Shown one piece after another: positions 16,053 to 23,937 of a DNA stretch of 64,000 nt (positions are counted from its first letter, which is position 1; the number at the start of each line of letters is the position of its first letter). The notes below the pieces were generated by a model. It ran no database searches. It was not told the origin of the DNA and saw only the letters and a program-made list of their open reading frames with translations. The translations under genes and the position numbers were made by a program. The DNA is from Thermodesulfobacteriota bacterium (GTDB taxonomy: Bacteria; Desulfobacterota; Desulfobacteria; Desulfobacterales; Desulfosudaceae), in the NCBI GenBank assembly GCA_040753795.1, contig JBFMDX010000018.1:1-64000 (forward strand). Reading direction: 5' to 3'.

Positions 16053-16808
16053 CCAGTGTTGATGGCCGCCCCGGCTCCGTCTCTTGCGTTCCCGCTTCCA
16101 GTCCGTTTCCTTTCTTGCCTTTCCGCTGCGGATGTTTTCACGGCCGGTGTCGGCCGGGGGGCTGATCAGGAAAGTGCCGGCCCGGTTGCGGGTGCCTTCC
16201 GCCGGTTTGGCATCCGGTTCGGCCGGCCGGGGTTTAGCCGGTTTCTTTTCCTTTTCCCGAAGGACCGGGCCGCTGAAACATCCGGCCGGGATATAATCCG
16301 CCAGAACCATGCCTTCCCCGGAGGGGTGAAACACGACTCCCTGTTCTTCCGCCATTTCCGTGTGGACGGTCAGCGTGATTGGATCGGGCCCTTTCCGGCC
16401 GCCGATTCGTTCCGCCAGTTCCCGGTCACCGCACAATATCACCCGGTCATGGGCGGTCGGCGAAATCCCCTTCCTGATAACATGGGGATAGGCTCTTTCC
16501 CTGACGCAGGTATAAAGGCATCGCGGCAGTGGCGGGGATTCGGCGGCGGGTGCCGGCGCGTTCCTCTCCCGGGAACGGATGCGGTTGTCGTCCATTTCAA
16601 AGGCCACATCGGGCAGGGTCATGACCAGTTCTTTCAGGGTCGCCGGCCGGACATGTCCCCAGCCTTCTTCCTCGTGCAATGCCTTCAGCAGTTCCTTGAT
16701 TTTTACATATCCTTCATTATCCGGCACCAGTCCGAACTCCTCCGGAGCGGTGCCGAGCATGTAGCCGATGACTTTTGAAAGTTTCCGGTTCTGTTTCTGA
16801 TCCGTCAT
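16041..16808 (-). CDS. KptA/Tpt1-like RNA 2'-phosphotransferase with degenerate active site
   Basis: 255 residues. The order of segments matches KptA/Tpt1: KLSKVIGYMLGTAPEEFGLV at the start, then EGYVKIKELL, a middle IRSRERN, then LYTCVRERAYPHVIRKGISP and later VVFHPSGEGMVLADYIP. The family transfers a 2'-phosphate from RNA to NAD+. From family knowledge the key positions are Arg-His in LRHxP, the QGHS segment and LYHGT. Here these read LGTAP, SRERN and LYTCV, so the catalytic Arg/His and QGH residues appear lost. A basic, proline-rich tail (about 195-255) is an added extension, possibly RNA-binding. Either a non-enzymatic binding protein or an enzyme with changed chemistry. Confidence 0.6.
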   Translation of the reverse strand: MTDQKQNRKLSKVIGYMLGTAPEEFGLVPDNEGYVKIKELLKALHEEEGWGHVRPATLKELVMTLPDVAFEMDDNRIRSRERNAPAPAAESPPLPRCLYTCVRERAYPHVIRKGISPTAHDRVILCGDRELAERIGGRKGPDPITLTVHTEMAEEQGVVFHPSGEGMVLADYIPAGCFSGPVLREKEKKPAKPRPAEPDAKPAEGTRNRAGTFLISPPADTGRENIRSGKARKETDWKRERKRRSRGGHQHWPDD

Positions 16809-16921
16809 ATCCGCCTGCCATGTAGAAATGATGCCTCATCGGGCTTGACCGTCAGCCCTTTTTTCTGCTATCTGTAAGGCTCATTCATCAATCATGTCAA
16901 GTCGTAAAAGGAAAAACAGTC

Positions 16922-18214
16922 ATGAAATCAACGCAATCGGAATTACTTTTTGAAAAAGCGTTACAACGGATACCGGGCGGCGTGAACAGCCCCGTCCGTT
17001 CCTGCAAATCGGTCGGCGGACGGCCGTTGTTCATCGACCGGGCCAGGGGGGCCGAAATTATCGACGCCGACGGGAATGTCTACATCGATTATATCGGCTC
17101 CTGGGGTCCGATGATCGTCGGCCATAACCACCCGGAGGTGATCGCGGCGGTGGTCAAAACCCTGGAGCGGGGTATGAGCTTCGGCGCGCCCACCGATCTG
17201 GAGGTGGAACTGGCGCAAATGATCATCGACGCCGTTCCGTCCATCGAGATGGTGCGCATGGTCAACTCCGGCACCGAGGCGGCCATGAGCGCGGTCCGGC
17301 TGGCCCGGGCCGTGACCGGCCGCGACGTGATCGTCAAGTTCGACGGCTGCTATCACGGTCATGCCGATACCCTGCTGGTCAGCGCCGGATCCGGCGTGGC
17401 CACCCAGGGCATTCCGGGGAGCCCGGGGATCCCTCAGGATGTCACCCGCAACACGCTGTCGCTTCCCTACAACGATTCCGAAGCCGTGCGCCGGCTTTTT
17501 GCCGAACAAGGCCGCAGCATTGCCGCCGTGATCGTGGAGCCCGTGGCCGGCAATATGGGGCTGGTGCTGCCCGCCCCCGGTTTTCTGGAAACCCTGCGCC
17601 GGGAGACAACGGTCAGCGGCAGTTTATTGATTTTCGATGAAGTCATGTCCGGGTTCCGGGTGGCTCTGGGCGGGGCCCAGGAAAAATACGGGATCATGCC
17701 GGACATCACCTGCCTGGGCAAGATCATCGGCGGCGGCATGCCGGTGGGCGCCTACGGCGGGAGCCGGGAGATCATGCGCCACATCGCGCCGGAAGGAAAC
17801 GTCTACCAGGCCGGAACCCTGTCGGGTAACCCCGTGGCCATGACGGCCGGAATCGCTACCCTGAACCTGCTGCGGCAAACCGGTGTGTATGAAGGGCTGG
17901 GGAAAACGGCGGCGGCCCTGGCCGAAGGTTTGAAAACAGTGGCCCGGGAGGCGGGTATTCCGGTCCAGGCCGATTACTGCGGCGCCATGCTGGGGCTGTT
18001 TTTTGCCGATCGGCCGGTGACGGATTTTGAAAGCGCTAAAAAAAGCGACCTGGACCGGTTCGCCGCATACTACCGGGGCATGCGGGATGGCGGGGTCTTC
18101 CTCGCGCCCTCCCAGTTCGAGGCATTCTTTATTTCCACGGCCCATACCGCGGCCCAGGTGGAGAAAACCCTCACGGCCGCCCGGCAGGTCATGACCGGGT
18201 TGCGGCTATCCTGA
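16922..18214 (+). CDS. hemL: glutamate-1-semialdehyde 2,1-aminomutase
   Basis: 430 residues, the usual length. The N-terminal [15 protein letters not shown], the glycine-rich [16 protein letters not shown] lid segment and the PLP lysine (K267 in [17 protein letters not shown]) identify the enzyme; DEVMSGFR holds the cofactor-contacting Asp. It converts glutamate-1-semialdehyde to 5-aminolevulinate in the C5 route to haem, sirohaem and corrinoids, in the cytoplasm. The gene precedes a peroxiredoxin gene by 45 bases, so both may share a transcript. Coding GC is high, like the core genome. Confidence 0.93.
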   Translation: MKSTQSELLFEKALQRIPGGVNSPVRSCKSVGGRPLFIDRARGAEIIDADGNVYIDYIGSWGPMIVGHNHPEVIAAVVKTLERGMSFGAPTDLEVELAQMIIDAVPSIEMVRMVNSGTEAAMSAVRLARAVTGRDVIVKFDGCYHGHADTLLVSAGSGVATQGIPGSPGIPQDVTRNTLSLPYNDSEAVRRLFAEQGRSIAAVIVEPVAGNMGLVLPAPGFLETLRRETTVSGSLLIFDEVMSGFRVALGGAQEKYGIMPDITCLGKIIGGGMPVGAYGGSREIMRHIAPEGNVYQAGTLSGNPVAMTAGIATLNLLRQTGVYEGLGKTAAALAEGLKTVAREAGIPVQADYCGAMLGLFFADRPVTDFESAKKSDLDRFAAYYRGMRDGGVFLAPSQFEAFFISTAHTAAQVEKTLTAARQVMTGLRLS

Positions 18215-18259
18215 TTCGAGGGATATCACTCGTAATAACCAAACAAAGGAGATGGGACA

Positions 18260-18739
18260 ATGAATGAAAACACGTTGGAAGTCGGAGACCAGGCGCCGGA
18301 CTTTACCCTGAAGAATCAGCGCGGGCAGGACGTCACCCTGTCGGCCCTCAAGGGCAAAAAGGTCCTGCTGTCGTTTCACCCCCTGGCCTGGACCCCGGTC
18401 TGTGAAATCCAGATGCGGAGCCTGGAGGCCAAGTTCAACGATTTTGCGAAACTCAATACCTTGGCCCTGGGCATCAGCGTGGACAGCGGTGCGTCAAAGA
18501 AGAAATGGGCCGAATCCCTCGGGATGGAGAAAACCGACATCCTGGCCGATTTCTGGCCCCACGGCGACATTGCCCGGAAGTACAAACTTTTCATCGGTAA
18601 GGCGGGCATCGCCGCCCGTGCCAATATCCTGGTCGATGAGGCGGGCAACATCGAATGGATGCGGATCTACGATATCCCCGAGATCCCGGACATCGAGGAG
18701 ATCCTGCGGCTTCTCCGCAAACCCAAGCAGGGGAACTAA
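18260..18739 (+). CDS. 1-Cys peroxiredoxin (AhpC/TSA family, AhpE-like)
   Basis: 159 residues after AAGGAGA. It begins VGDQAPDFTLKNQRGQ and has the peroxidatic motif PLAWTPVCEIQM with Thr45 and Cys48. Cys48 is the only cysteine in the protein, so it must be recycled by an outside thiol, as in 1-Cys peroxiredoxins. The role is reduction of hydrogen or organic peroxides, expected in an anaerobe exposed to oxygen. It lies behind hemL in the same direction. Confidence 0.85.
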   Translation: MNENTLEVGDQAPDFTLKNQRGQDVTLSALKGKKVLLSFHPLAWTPVCEIQMRSLEAKFNDFAKLNTLALGISVDSGASKKKWAESLGMEKTDILADFWPHGDIARKYKLFIGKAGIAARANILVDEAGNIEWMRIYDIPEIPDIEEILRLLRKPKQGN

Positions 18740-18761
18740 AAGGGTTTAAGGTTTAAGGGAC

Positions 18762-20621
18762 ATGGTCCAAGGGAGGGGGTGGGGATATTTGTCGTTGAGA
18801 AACCTCCTGTGGTTGATTCGGATACTGTTTGTTTATCTCCATGTGTTCGTGGCGGCCGGTTTTTGCGGGGATAAGCCGGACGTAAAACCGGGCGCCCTGG
18901 ACTATCTTGCCGCTGTTCAGGATAAATACCACCGGTTTTTTTATGTCTATTCCGATGCCGAGGCGGCGGGCAATCATTTTACCATTCCCGGGCGAACCGG
19001 CAACGTAGTCAGCGGCGCGCCGTTTCCCTCCATGGAGACGGCTTGCCTTGAGCATCCCTTTTCCGGCGTCACTTGCATCAGGGCCGAATCCGGCCTCCGG
19101 GGGAGAGACTGGGGCGGCTGGTATTTTTTAAACGGCGTTCTGACCGGCGACGGGACCGGTCCAAAAGAGAACTGGGGGGATCATTCGAAAGCGGGCTTTG
19201 ATCTGACGGGCGCCACGGCCCTGACCTTCCAGGCCAGGGGCGCCCGCGGCGGTGAACGGGTCGAGTTTTTCGCGTTCGGCGTCGGGCGCAATGACGGCAA
19301 GCCCTTTCCCGATTCGTCGCCAACGGTCTCCACCGGATTTATCCGTCTCACCAGCCAGTGGAAGCCATACCGCATCGATCTTGCCGGCAAACCGCTGAAT
19401 TACGTTATCGGCGGTTTCGGCTGGATTACCAATGCCATTGAAAACCAGGACCGTTCCGTTGTTTTTTTCCTTGATGATATCCGCTACGACAAGTCCCGGA
19501 ACGGCCAGCCGCGTTTTCTGGTGAGTTACGCGGCCTCGGCGGCCAATGATTCCGATGCAAGAAACCGCGACGTCGCCTTTGTCTATGACAACGCCCTTGC
19601 GGCCATCGCCTTTACGGCCGCCGGACAGAAAGACCGGGCCGGTCTGATCGTTGACGCCTTTCTTTACGCCCTGGAGAATGACCGTTATTACCGGGATGGA
19701 AGACTCCGGAATGCCTATCAGGGCGGCGACCTGGCTCCGCCGCCCGGATGGCGGCCCGCCGGAGAACCCGGCGCCGCGCGGATGCCGTACCGGCTCGATG
19801 AATCAGGCGCCTACCGGGAGGACGGCTACGAGGTCAGCACCCATACCGGCAACATGGCCTGGGCCGTTCTGGCGCTGGTCGCTTATTATGACGCCTTCGG
19901 CGGGACGCCATATCTGGCCGCCGCGGAACAGATGGGCCAATGGATCGAGGAAAACTGCCGGGATTCAATAAACGGGGGGTATGCCGGCGGTTTCGACGGA
20001 TGGGAACCGTCACCGGTCCGGCTGACCTTCAAGTCCACCGAACATAACATCGATCTTGTCGCCGCCTTTGACCGTCTGCACCGGACCACCGGACGCCCGG
20101 AATGGCGCGAACGGGCCGAGCATGCGAGGCGGTTTATTCTGTCCATGTGGGACCCGGTCGAAGGCAAGTTCTGGACCGGCACGCGGAGTGACGGCCGGAC
20201 CGTCAATACCGATGTGGTCCCGCTGGATGTCCAGACCTGGGCGGCGCTGGTTTTAAATGATCCCGATAAAACCGGCCGAGCCCTGCGTTATATGGAGACT
20301 CATCATAAAGTCGGAGACGGTTTTGATTACAACACCGATCTTGACGGCATCTGGTACGAGGGAACGGCCCAGGCGGCGGTGGCCTGCGCCGTCAGCGGCG
20401 ATGCCCGACAGGCGGCCCGGGCTCTTGAAGCCGTTAAAGCGGGCCGGTTGCCGGACGGAGGCGTACCGGCCGCCAGCCGGGACGGTCTGACCACCGGATT
20501 TTACCTTTCCGACGGGAAGCCCTGCCTTTATGATCACCGGGCCCATGTCGGCGCCACGGCCTGGCTTTATTTTGCCGAAAACGGCATCAATCCATTTTCC
20601 TCTTCCCGCGGTGTGCGGTAG
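18762..20621 (+). CDS. secreted six-hairpin glycosidase with N-terminal carbohydrate-binding-like domain
   Basis: 619 residues. A signal-anchor lies at about 10-34. About 60-245 resembles a galactose-binding-type beta-sandwich (LTFQARGARGGERVEFFAFG; VVFFLDDIRYDK). The rest has helix pairs with aromatic and acidic loops typical of an alpha/alpha toroid: MAWAVLALVAYYDAF, NGGYAGGFDGWEPSPV, TEHNIDLVAAFDRLH, MWDPVEGKFWTGT, DVQTWAALVLND. Such proteins cleave polysaccharides; substrate not predictable. The start ATG overlaps a TTTAAGG-rich stretch (18741-18760) and has only AAGGG as a ribosome site. It converges on the TIMP-like gene. Confidence 0.55.
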   Translation: MVQGRGWGYLSLRNLLWLIRILFVYLHVFVAAGFCGDKPDVKPGALDYLAAVQDKYHRFFYVYSDAEAAGNHFTIPGRTGNVVSGAPFPSMETACLEHPFSGVTCIRAESGLRGRDWGGWYFLNGVLTGDGTGPKENWGDHSKAGFDLTGATALTFQARGARGGERVEFFAFGVGRNDGKPFPDSSPTVSTGFIRLTSQWKPYRIDLAGKPLNYVIGGFGWITNAIENQDRSVVFFLDDIRYDKSRNGQPRFLVSYAASAANDSDARNRDVAFVYDNALAAIAFTAAGQKDRAGLIVDAFLYALENDRYYRDGRLRNAYQGGDLAPPPGWRPAGEPGAARMPYRLDESGAYREDGYEVSTHTGNMAWAVLALVAYYDAFGGTPYLAAAEQMGQWIEENCRDSINGGYAGGFDGWEPSPVRLTFKSTEHNIDLVAAFDRLHRTTGRPEWRERAEHARRFILSMWDPVEGKFWTGTRSDGRTVNTDVVPLDVQTWAALVLNDPDKTGRALRYMETHHKVGDGFDYNTDLDGIWYEGTAQAAVACAVSGDARQAARALEAVKAGRLPDGGVPAASRDGLTTGFYLSDGKPCLYDHRAHVGATAWLYFAENGINPFSSSRGVR

Positions 20622-20664
20622 TTCCATCCATCAATGGTTTTTTCCCGCGACCTTGGTGTCAATT

Positions 20665-21630
20665 TCAATACCCGCCTTCGAGGCGCACGGAAAATTGCAG
20701 CCACTCAATAATCGGGCAACCGGTTTCTGTGCCGGGCCGGAGATTGAATTGTTCTATGGTTAACGTCCCCCGGCCGAAGAGTTCAATGCGTTGAACCTCT
20801 TCCGGCGTTACCCATCGGCCGGCGTCGGGGCCGTCGATTTGCCGGCCGACTTCCGGTGAATAGATGAATTGCCGGGGATTGGCCGGTCCGGCTTCGGCTT
20901 CATAGGGTCGGGAAGCGCAATCCGCGGGGCGGTCGGAAAGCTGCCAGCCTTCGATTTCTCTTGGATTGGCCGCCGCATGGAGCGGCGCGGTCAGGCGTGA
21001 CAGGTTTTCCTCGCGGCCATATTCCCGGATAATGATTTCCCATCCCGCGGGCGCCGGTTCGAGGATAAACTCAAAACGCCCGCCAAAGGCGCGGCGCCAT
21101 TGCTGGCCGGCCGTTATTTTTCCTGAAAATTGCTGGTCGAATTTCGGATACAGAAACCTGTCTTTAAATTCGTCCAGAGGTATCTGCTTGACCTGCTTTT
21201 CATCCCCGTCAATGCTGCCAATCACCTGGCCGCTTTCGACCCGCAGCCAGTATTCGCCGCAATGGGACAGCGCCCATCCATTGGCGGGCTTTGCGCCTGC
21301 GCCGTTTAAAGCCAGGATCCACTCGCTGCCCGGCGGAAATCCGTCCATTGAAGGCCGGCAGTGCATGCCGTCACCCATCTGGATCCTCATCCCCGAATCA
21401 AGCAGCCCGCCGGAAAGGGTTTCCAGCACATGAACATCCATGGCCGGCGCTGGTCCGGGATGATGGCGGATAATTGTGCCCCTGATGACCAACGGGGCTT
21501 GTCTGGCGACCTTCAGGAAAGGCCCCTGCCAGAAGCAGGAACAGGCGCCGGCCGCGGCCGGCATCAAAGCGGATATGATCCACGGTATCAGAAGCATCGG
21601 CAGAAAAGAGGATCGCAGAAATGTCATCAT
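20665..21630 (-). CDS. secreted protein with TIMP/netrin-like N-terminus
   Basis: 321 residues. The signal peptide (1-28) ends ALMPAAAGA, and the mature chain then begins CSCFWQG. A Cys-x-Cys at the mature N-terminus followed by a beta-barrel-like stretch (LVIRGTIIRHHP; MDVHVLETLSGG; EWILALNG) is the hallmark of TIMP/netrin-like domains, which in animals block metalloproteases through that cysteine. Bacterial members are mostly uncharacterised. Residues about 165-321 form a second domain ending in FSVRLEGGY that I do not recognise. It sits 29 bases behind the methyltransferase gene on the same strand. Confidence 0.5.
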   Translation of the reverse strand: MMTFLRSSFLPMLLIPWIISALMPAAAGACSCFWQGPFLKVARQAPLVIRGTIIRHHPGPAPAMDVHVLETLSGGLLDSGMRIQMGDGMHCRPSMDGFPPGSEWILALNGAGAKPANGWALSHCGEYWLRVESGQVIGSIDGDEKQVKQIPLDEFKDRFLYPKFDQQFSGKITAGQQWRRAFGGRFEFILEPAPAGWEIIIREYGREENLSRLTAPLHAAANPREIEGWQLSDRPADCASRPYEAEAGPANPRQFIYSPEVGRQIDGPDAGRWVTPEEVQRIELFGRGTLTIEQFNLRPGTETGCPIIEWLQFSVRLEGGY

Positions 21631-21658
21631 GACCAGTCGTTTCCGTCGTTAGGAGGCT

Positions 21659-22651
21659 TCATATTTTCCGGGCCACCAGCACCTCCACCGGCAGAAAGTC
21701 GGACGGTCCGGGGTAGATCCTGACCTGCTCCATGCCGGCCGGCTCCAGGAACTTCATCCACACGGCGGCGGACACGTTTCGCCAGTAGCCCTGGTCGTTC
21801 ATTTTCCCGGCCATTTTGGCCCAGCGGATCTGCCAGGGGATGAAATCCAGGGCCACCGGCCAGGCCAGGGGCGTGGTCAGGGCCAGCTTCAGCTTTCCCC
21901 AATGGCTGCGGGCTTTGTGAAAGTCGATCTTGTCGGTCATGGCCGAGGCGACCAGATGGCCGCCGATTTTTACGCAGCGGGCGATCTCCCGCAGGATCAG
22001 GGGCTGCTCCTCGATGGTGGCGTAGTTGCCGGTCAGGGAAAAGATGATGACATCCTGTGAGCCCGTAGCCAGGGGCGCGGCCTGGCGGAAGTCCCACTTG
22101 CGGATGGCCGTCATTTCCGGGGTGAGGATCCCGTCGCTCACCAGGGTGGCCACGGTCCGGCGCAGGCTGGCCAGACTGTTTTCGTCAAATTCGGTCATCA
22201 TGATCCGGGCGTCCGGCCTGGCCAGGCGCAGATATTGTTTATCGATTTCCCGCCAGGTGCCCCTTATTTTTGCGGGCGCCGTTGACGCAAACACGCCCGT
22301 AGCCAGTCCGACCTTGATCAGGTCCCGGCCGCTGCCGGCCGACAGGATGCTGATGACGCGGGTCTGCTCCGGTTCCAGCAGGCCCAGGGCTTTTTCGATG
22401 TTGCCCCAGAAGCCCCGCCGTTTGAGGCCTTCGTACCACTCATAGCGGAACATCTCCTGGTACATCTGGCTCTTTTTGTCCCGGCGCCGGGTGGTGGACA
22501 GGTAACTTCCCCAGACCTCGTCCTCGATCCGCCGCACTTCCGGATTTTGAGGCGGACATATGGGAAAATCCCCGGCCAGTTCATTATATATATCTTCCGG
22601 TATAAAGCCGTTCTCATCCGCCAGTGACTCCACTTCCTGCCAGGTTTTCAT
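21659..22651 (-). CDS. SAM-dependent methyltransferase-like protein
   Basis: 330 residues after AAGGA. The central part has a Rossmann methyltransferase pattern: ISILSAGSGRDLIKVGLATG (glycine-rich SAM loop), RIMMTEFDENSLASLRR (acidic end of strand 2), VIIFSLTGNYATIEEQPLIL and IARCVKIGGHLVASAM. The N-terminal ~110 residues are helical and mention no known domain. Substrate unknown. It forms a two-gene leftward unit with the TIMP-like protein. Confidence 0.6.
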   Translation of the reverse strand: MKTWQEVESLADENGFIPEDIYNELAGDFPICPPQNPEVRRIEDEVWGSYLSTTRRRDKKSQMYQEMFRYEWYEGLKRRGFWGNIEKALGLLEPEQTRVISILSAGSGRDLIKVGLATGVFASTAPAKIRGTWREIDKQYLRLARPDARIMMTEFDENSLASLRRTVATLVSDGILTPEMTAIRKWDFRQAAPLATGSQDVIIFSLTGNYATIEEQPLILREIARCVKIGGHLVASAMTDKIDFHKARSHWGKLKLALTTPLAWPVALDFIPWQIRWAKMAGKMNDQGYWRNVSAAVWMKFLEPAGMEQVRIYPGPSDFLPVEVLVARKI

Positions 22652-22820
22652 CGTTAGTCAATCCTTACGGAACATTGTCGATATTAAACAAGGGTTGCGG
22701 CCGGAATAACCATTTTTTAGCCGCTGCTGATTAGTGGGTGTCGATATTATCATGAACTATTAAGAAATCAAATAGTTGTTGCCCAGTTTTACCCGGTCCG
22801 TGGCAGCGCCGCCGAGCGAG

Positions 22821-23010
22821 GGCGGTTTTTTCGGACAAAGCGGGCCGACTGTTTGAGTCCCGCAAAGCGGGACGAGTTTCTGCCCGCGCCGAAAAAACGC
22901 CTGAGCGAGGGGCGTCACGCCCCGGGCGTGACCGGCGGTGCCGGGTCATGTTTCTTTTGGTACTTTTCTTTGCGTCAAAGGAAAGTACACACCACTCCAA
23001 AGAAAAGTAC
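22821..23010. repeat. multi-hairpin structured element with competing stems
   Basis: Nested inverted repeats: GGCGGTTTTTTCGG (22821-22834) pairs with CCGAAAAAACGCC (22889-22901), enclosing TCCCGC AAA GCGGGA (22858-22872). Downstream, GTACTTTTCTTTG (22960-22972) can pair with CAAAGGAAAGTAC (22976-22988, one G-T pair) or, perfectly, with CAAAGAAAAGTAC (22998-23010). The layout resembles dispersed palindromic repeats common in proteobacterial intergenic DNA. Only one copy lies in this window. Confidence 0.6.
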
Positions 23011-23103
23011 AAACCAAAGAACACATAAAAACAAATACTTATAAAGAAACCAGAAACGAACCCAAAACAACAAAAAATTCTAAAAAAAATATAAAAAATA
23101 TTC

Positions 23104-23133
23104 TTGACAGCCGGGCCAGCCCGGCGTAATAAT
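23104..23133 (+). promoter_or_regulatory. promoter of the TetR/catabolic block with palindrome in spacer
   Basis: TTGACA (23104-23109), an 18-base spacer and AATAAT (23128-23133). The spacer contains GCCGGGC-CA-GCCCGGC (23110-23125), a perfect 7-bp inverted repeat where a repressor would block polymerase. CCATCAATCGATGG follows downstream, a second palindrome. Autoregulation by the adjacent TetR protein is inferred. Confidence 0.55.
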
Positions 23134-23252
23134 CTCTCCATCAATCGATGGAAACATGCATTTGGATACATCGTATGGAAGCAAACGCTGTGATTTCCCC
23201 TGACTATTCTCAATATGCGGTCCTCGCGGACGACAATCGGAGATAACCGTAC

Positions 23253-23903
23253 ATGCCCACCACGCTTCAGAAAGCCCTCTCCAATCCCGATTCCATGAAA
23301 GCCCGCATCTTTTCCTCGGCTCAGAAGCTTTTTGCCGAATACGGATACGACGGCACCACCACCCGCATGATCGCCAAGGATGTGGGTATCGATATTTCCA
23401 CTTTGTATTACCACTGGGGGGAGAAAAAAGAACTCTACCAGGCGGTGCTGGAGCATTTCAACAACGACATCGACAAGAAATTGAAATCCGTGGAAGGCGT
23501 GGTCCGGGGCAAGTCCATGAACACCCGGCTGCAGGTGGCCATCGACGAGATGTGCGACTATCTTTTTGCCAATATCGACGTCACCCGCCTGATCCTGTTC
23601 AGTTCCTTCATGCGCTCCAAGGAAACCGAGGAACTGGGCGTGGCCATATCGGACTATATTTCCAATATCGCCGTGTCCATGGGGCTGGCCATGGACAAGA
23701 GCAGCATCACGCCCATTGCCAAGGCCAGGGTCATGGCCATGGTTCTGTCCCTGTTCAGCTTCACCTCCGGAGAGAAGTTTCTGCGCCCCATTCTCGGGGT
23801 GGAACAGGCCCAGTACGTTGAGATCATCAAGGACACGTTGCGGTTTATTCTGATCCCGGCCTTTACTCAGGAAGGGCAGAAAAATAATAAAGCGGCAAGT
23901 TGA
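23253..23903 (+). CDS. TetR-family transcriptional regulator
   Basis: 216 residues. The N-terminal helix-turn-helix is clear: AEYGYDGTTTRMIAKDVGIDISTLYYHWGEKKELYQAV reads as the family pattern (shown here in overlapping parts: TTTRMIAKDVGIDISTLYYH). The rest is a helical ligand domain. It is the first gene of the block and lies 34 bases before the hydratase-2 fusion gene, in the same direction. TetR proteins in acyl-CoA catabolic operons usually sense a CoA thioester or free acid of the pathway. It probably controls the promoter at 23104-23133. Confidence 0.85.
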   Translation: MPTTLQKALSNPDSMKARIFSSAQKLFAEYGYDGTTTRMIAKDVGIDISTLYYHWGEKKELYQAVLEHFNNDIDKKLKSVEGVVRGKSMNTRLQVAIDEMCDYLFANIDVTRLILFSSFMRSKETEELGVAISDYISNIAVSMGLAMDKSSITPIAKARVMAMVLSLFSFTSGEKFLRPILGVEQAQYVEIIKDTLRFILIPAFTQEGQKNNKAAS

Positions 23904-23937
23904 GGCAATCATCATCATTATAAAAAGGAGGTAGGTT

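Larger units (their letters stand above)
22652..23252. other. 601-bp intergenic region between divergent genes
   Basis: Holds a structured, repeat-like element (22821-23010, listed separately), an A-rich tract (23020-23100) and the promoter region of the TetR gene. Short frames in it, for example 22853-23044 with a product ending in FSLRQRKVH, look like translations of the repeat element and not genes. Confidence 0.6.

Noticed and set aside
22731-23918. 395-codon open frame on the minus strand
   Set aside because: It runs through the TetR gene in reverse and through the palindromic element. Nothing in it resembles a protein family.
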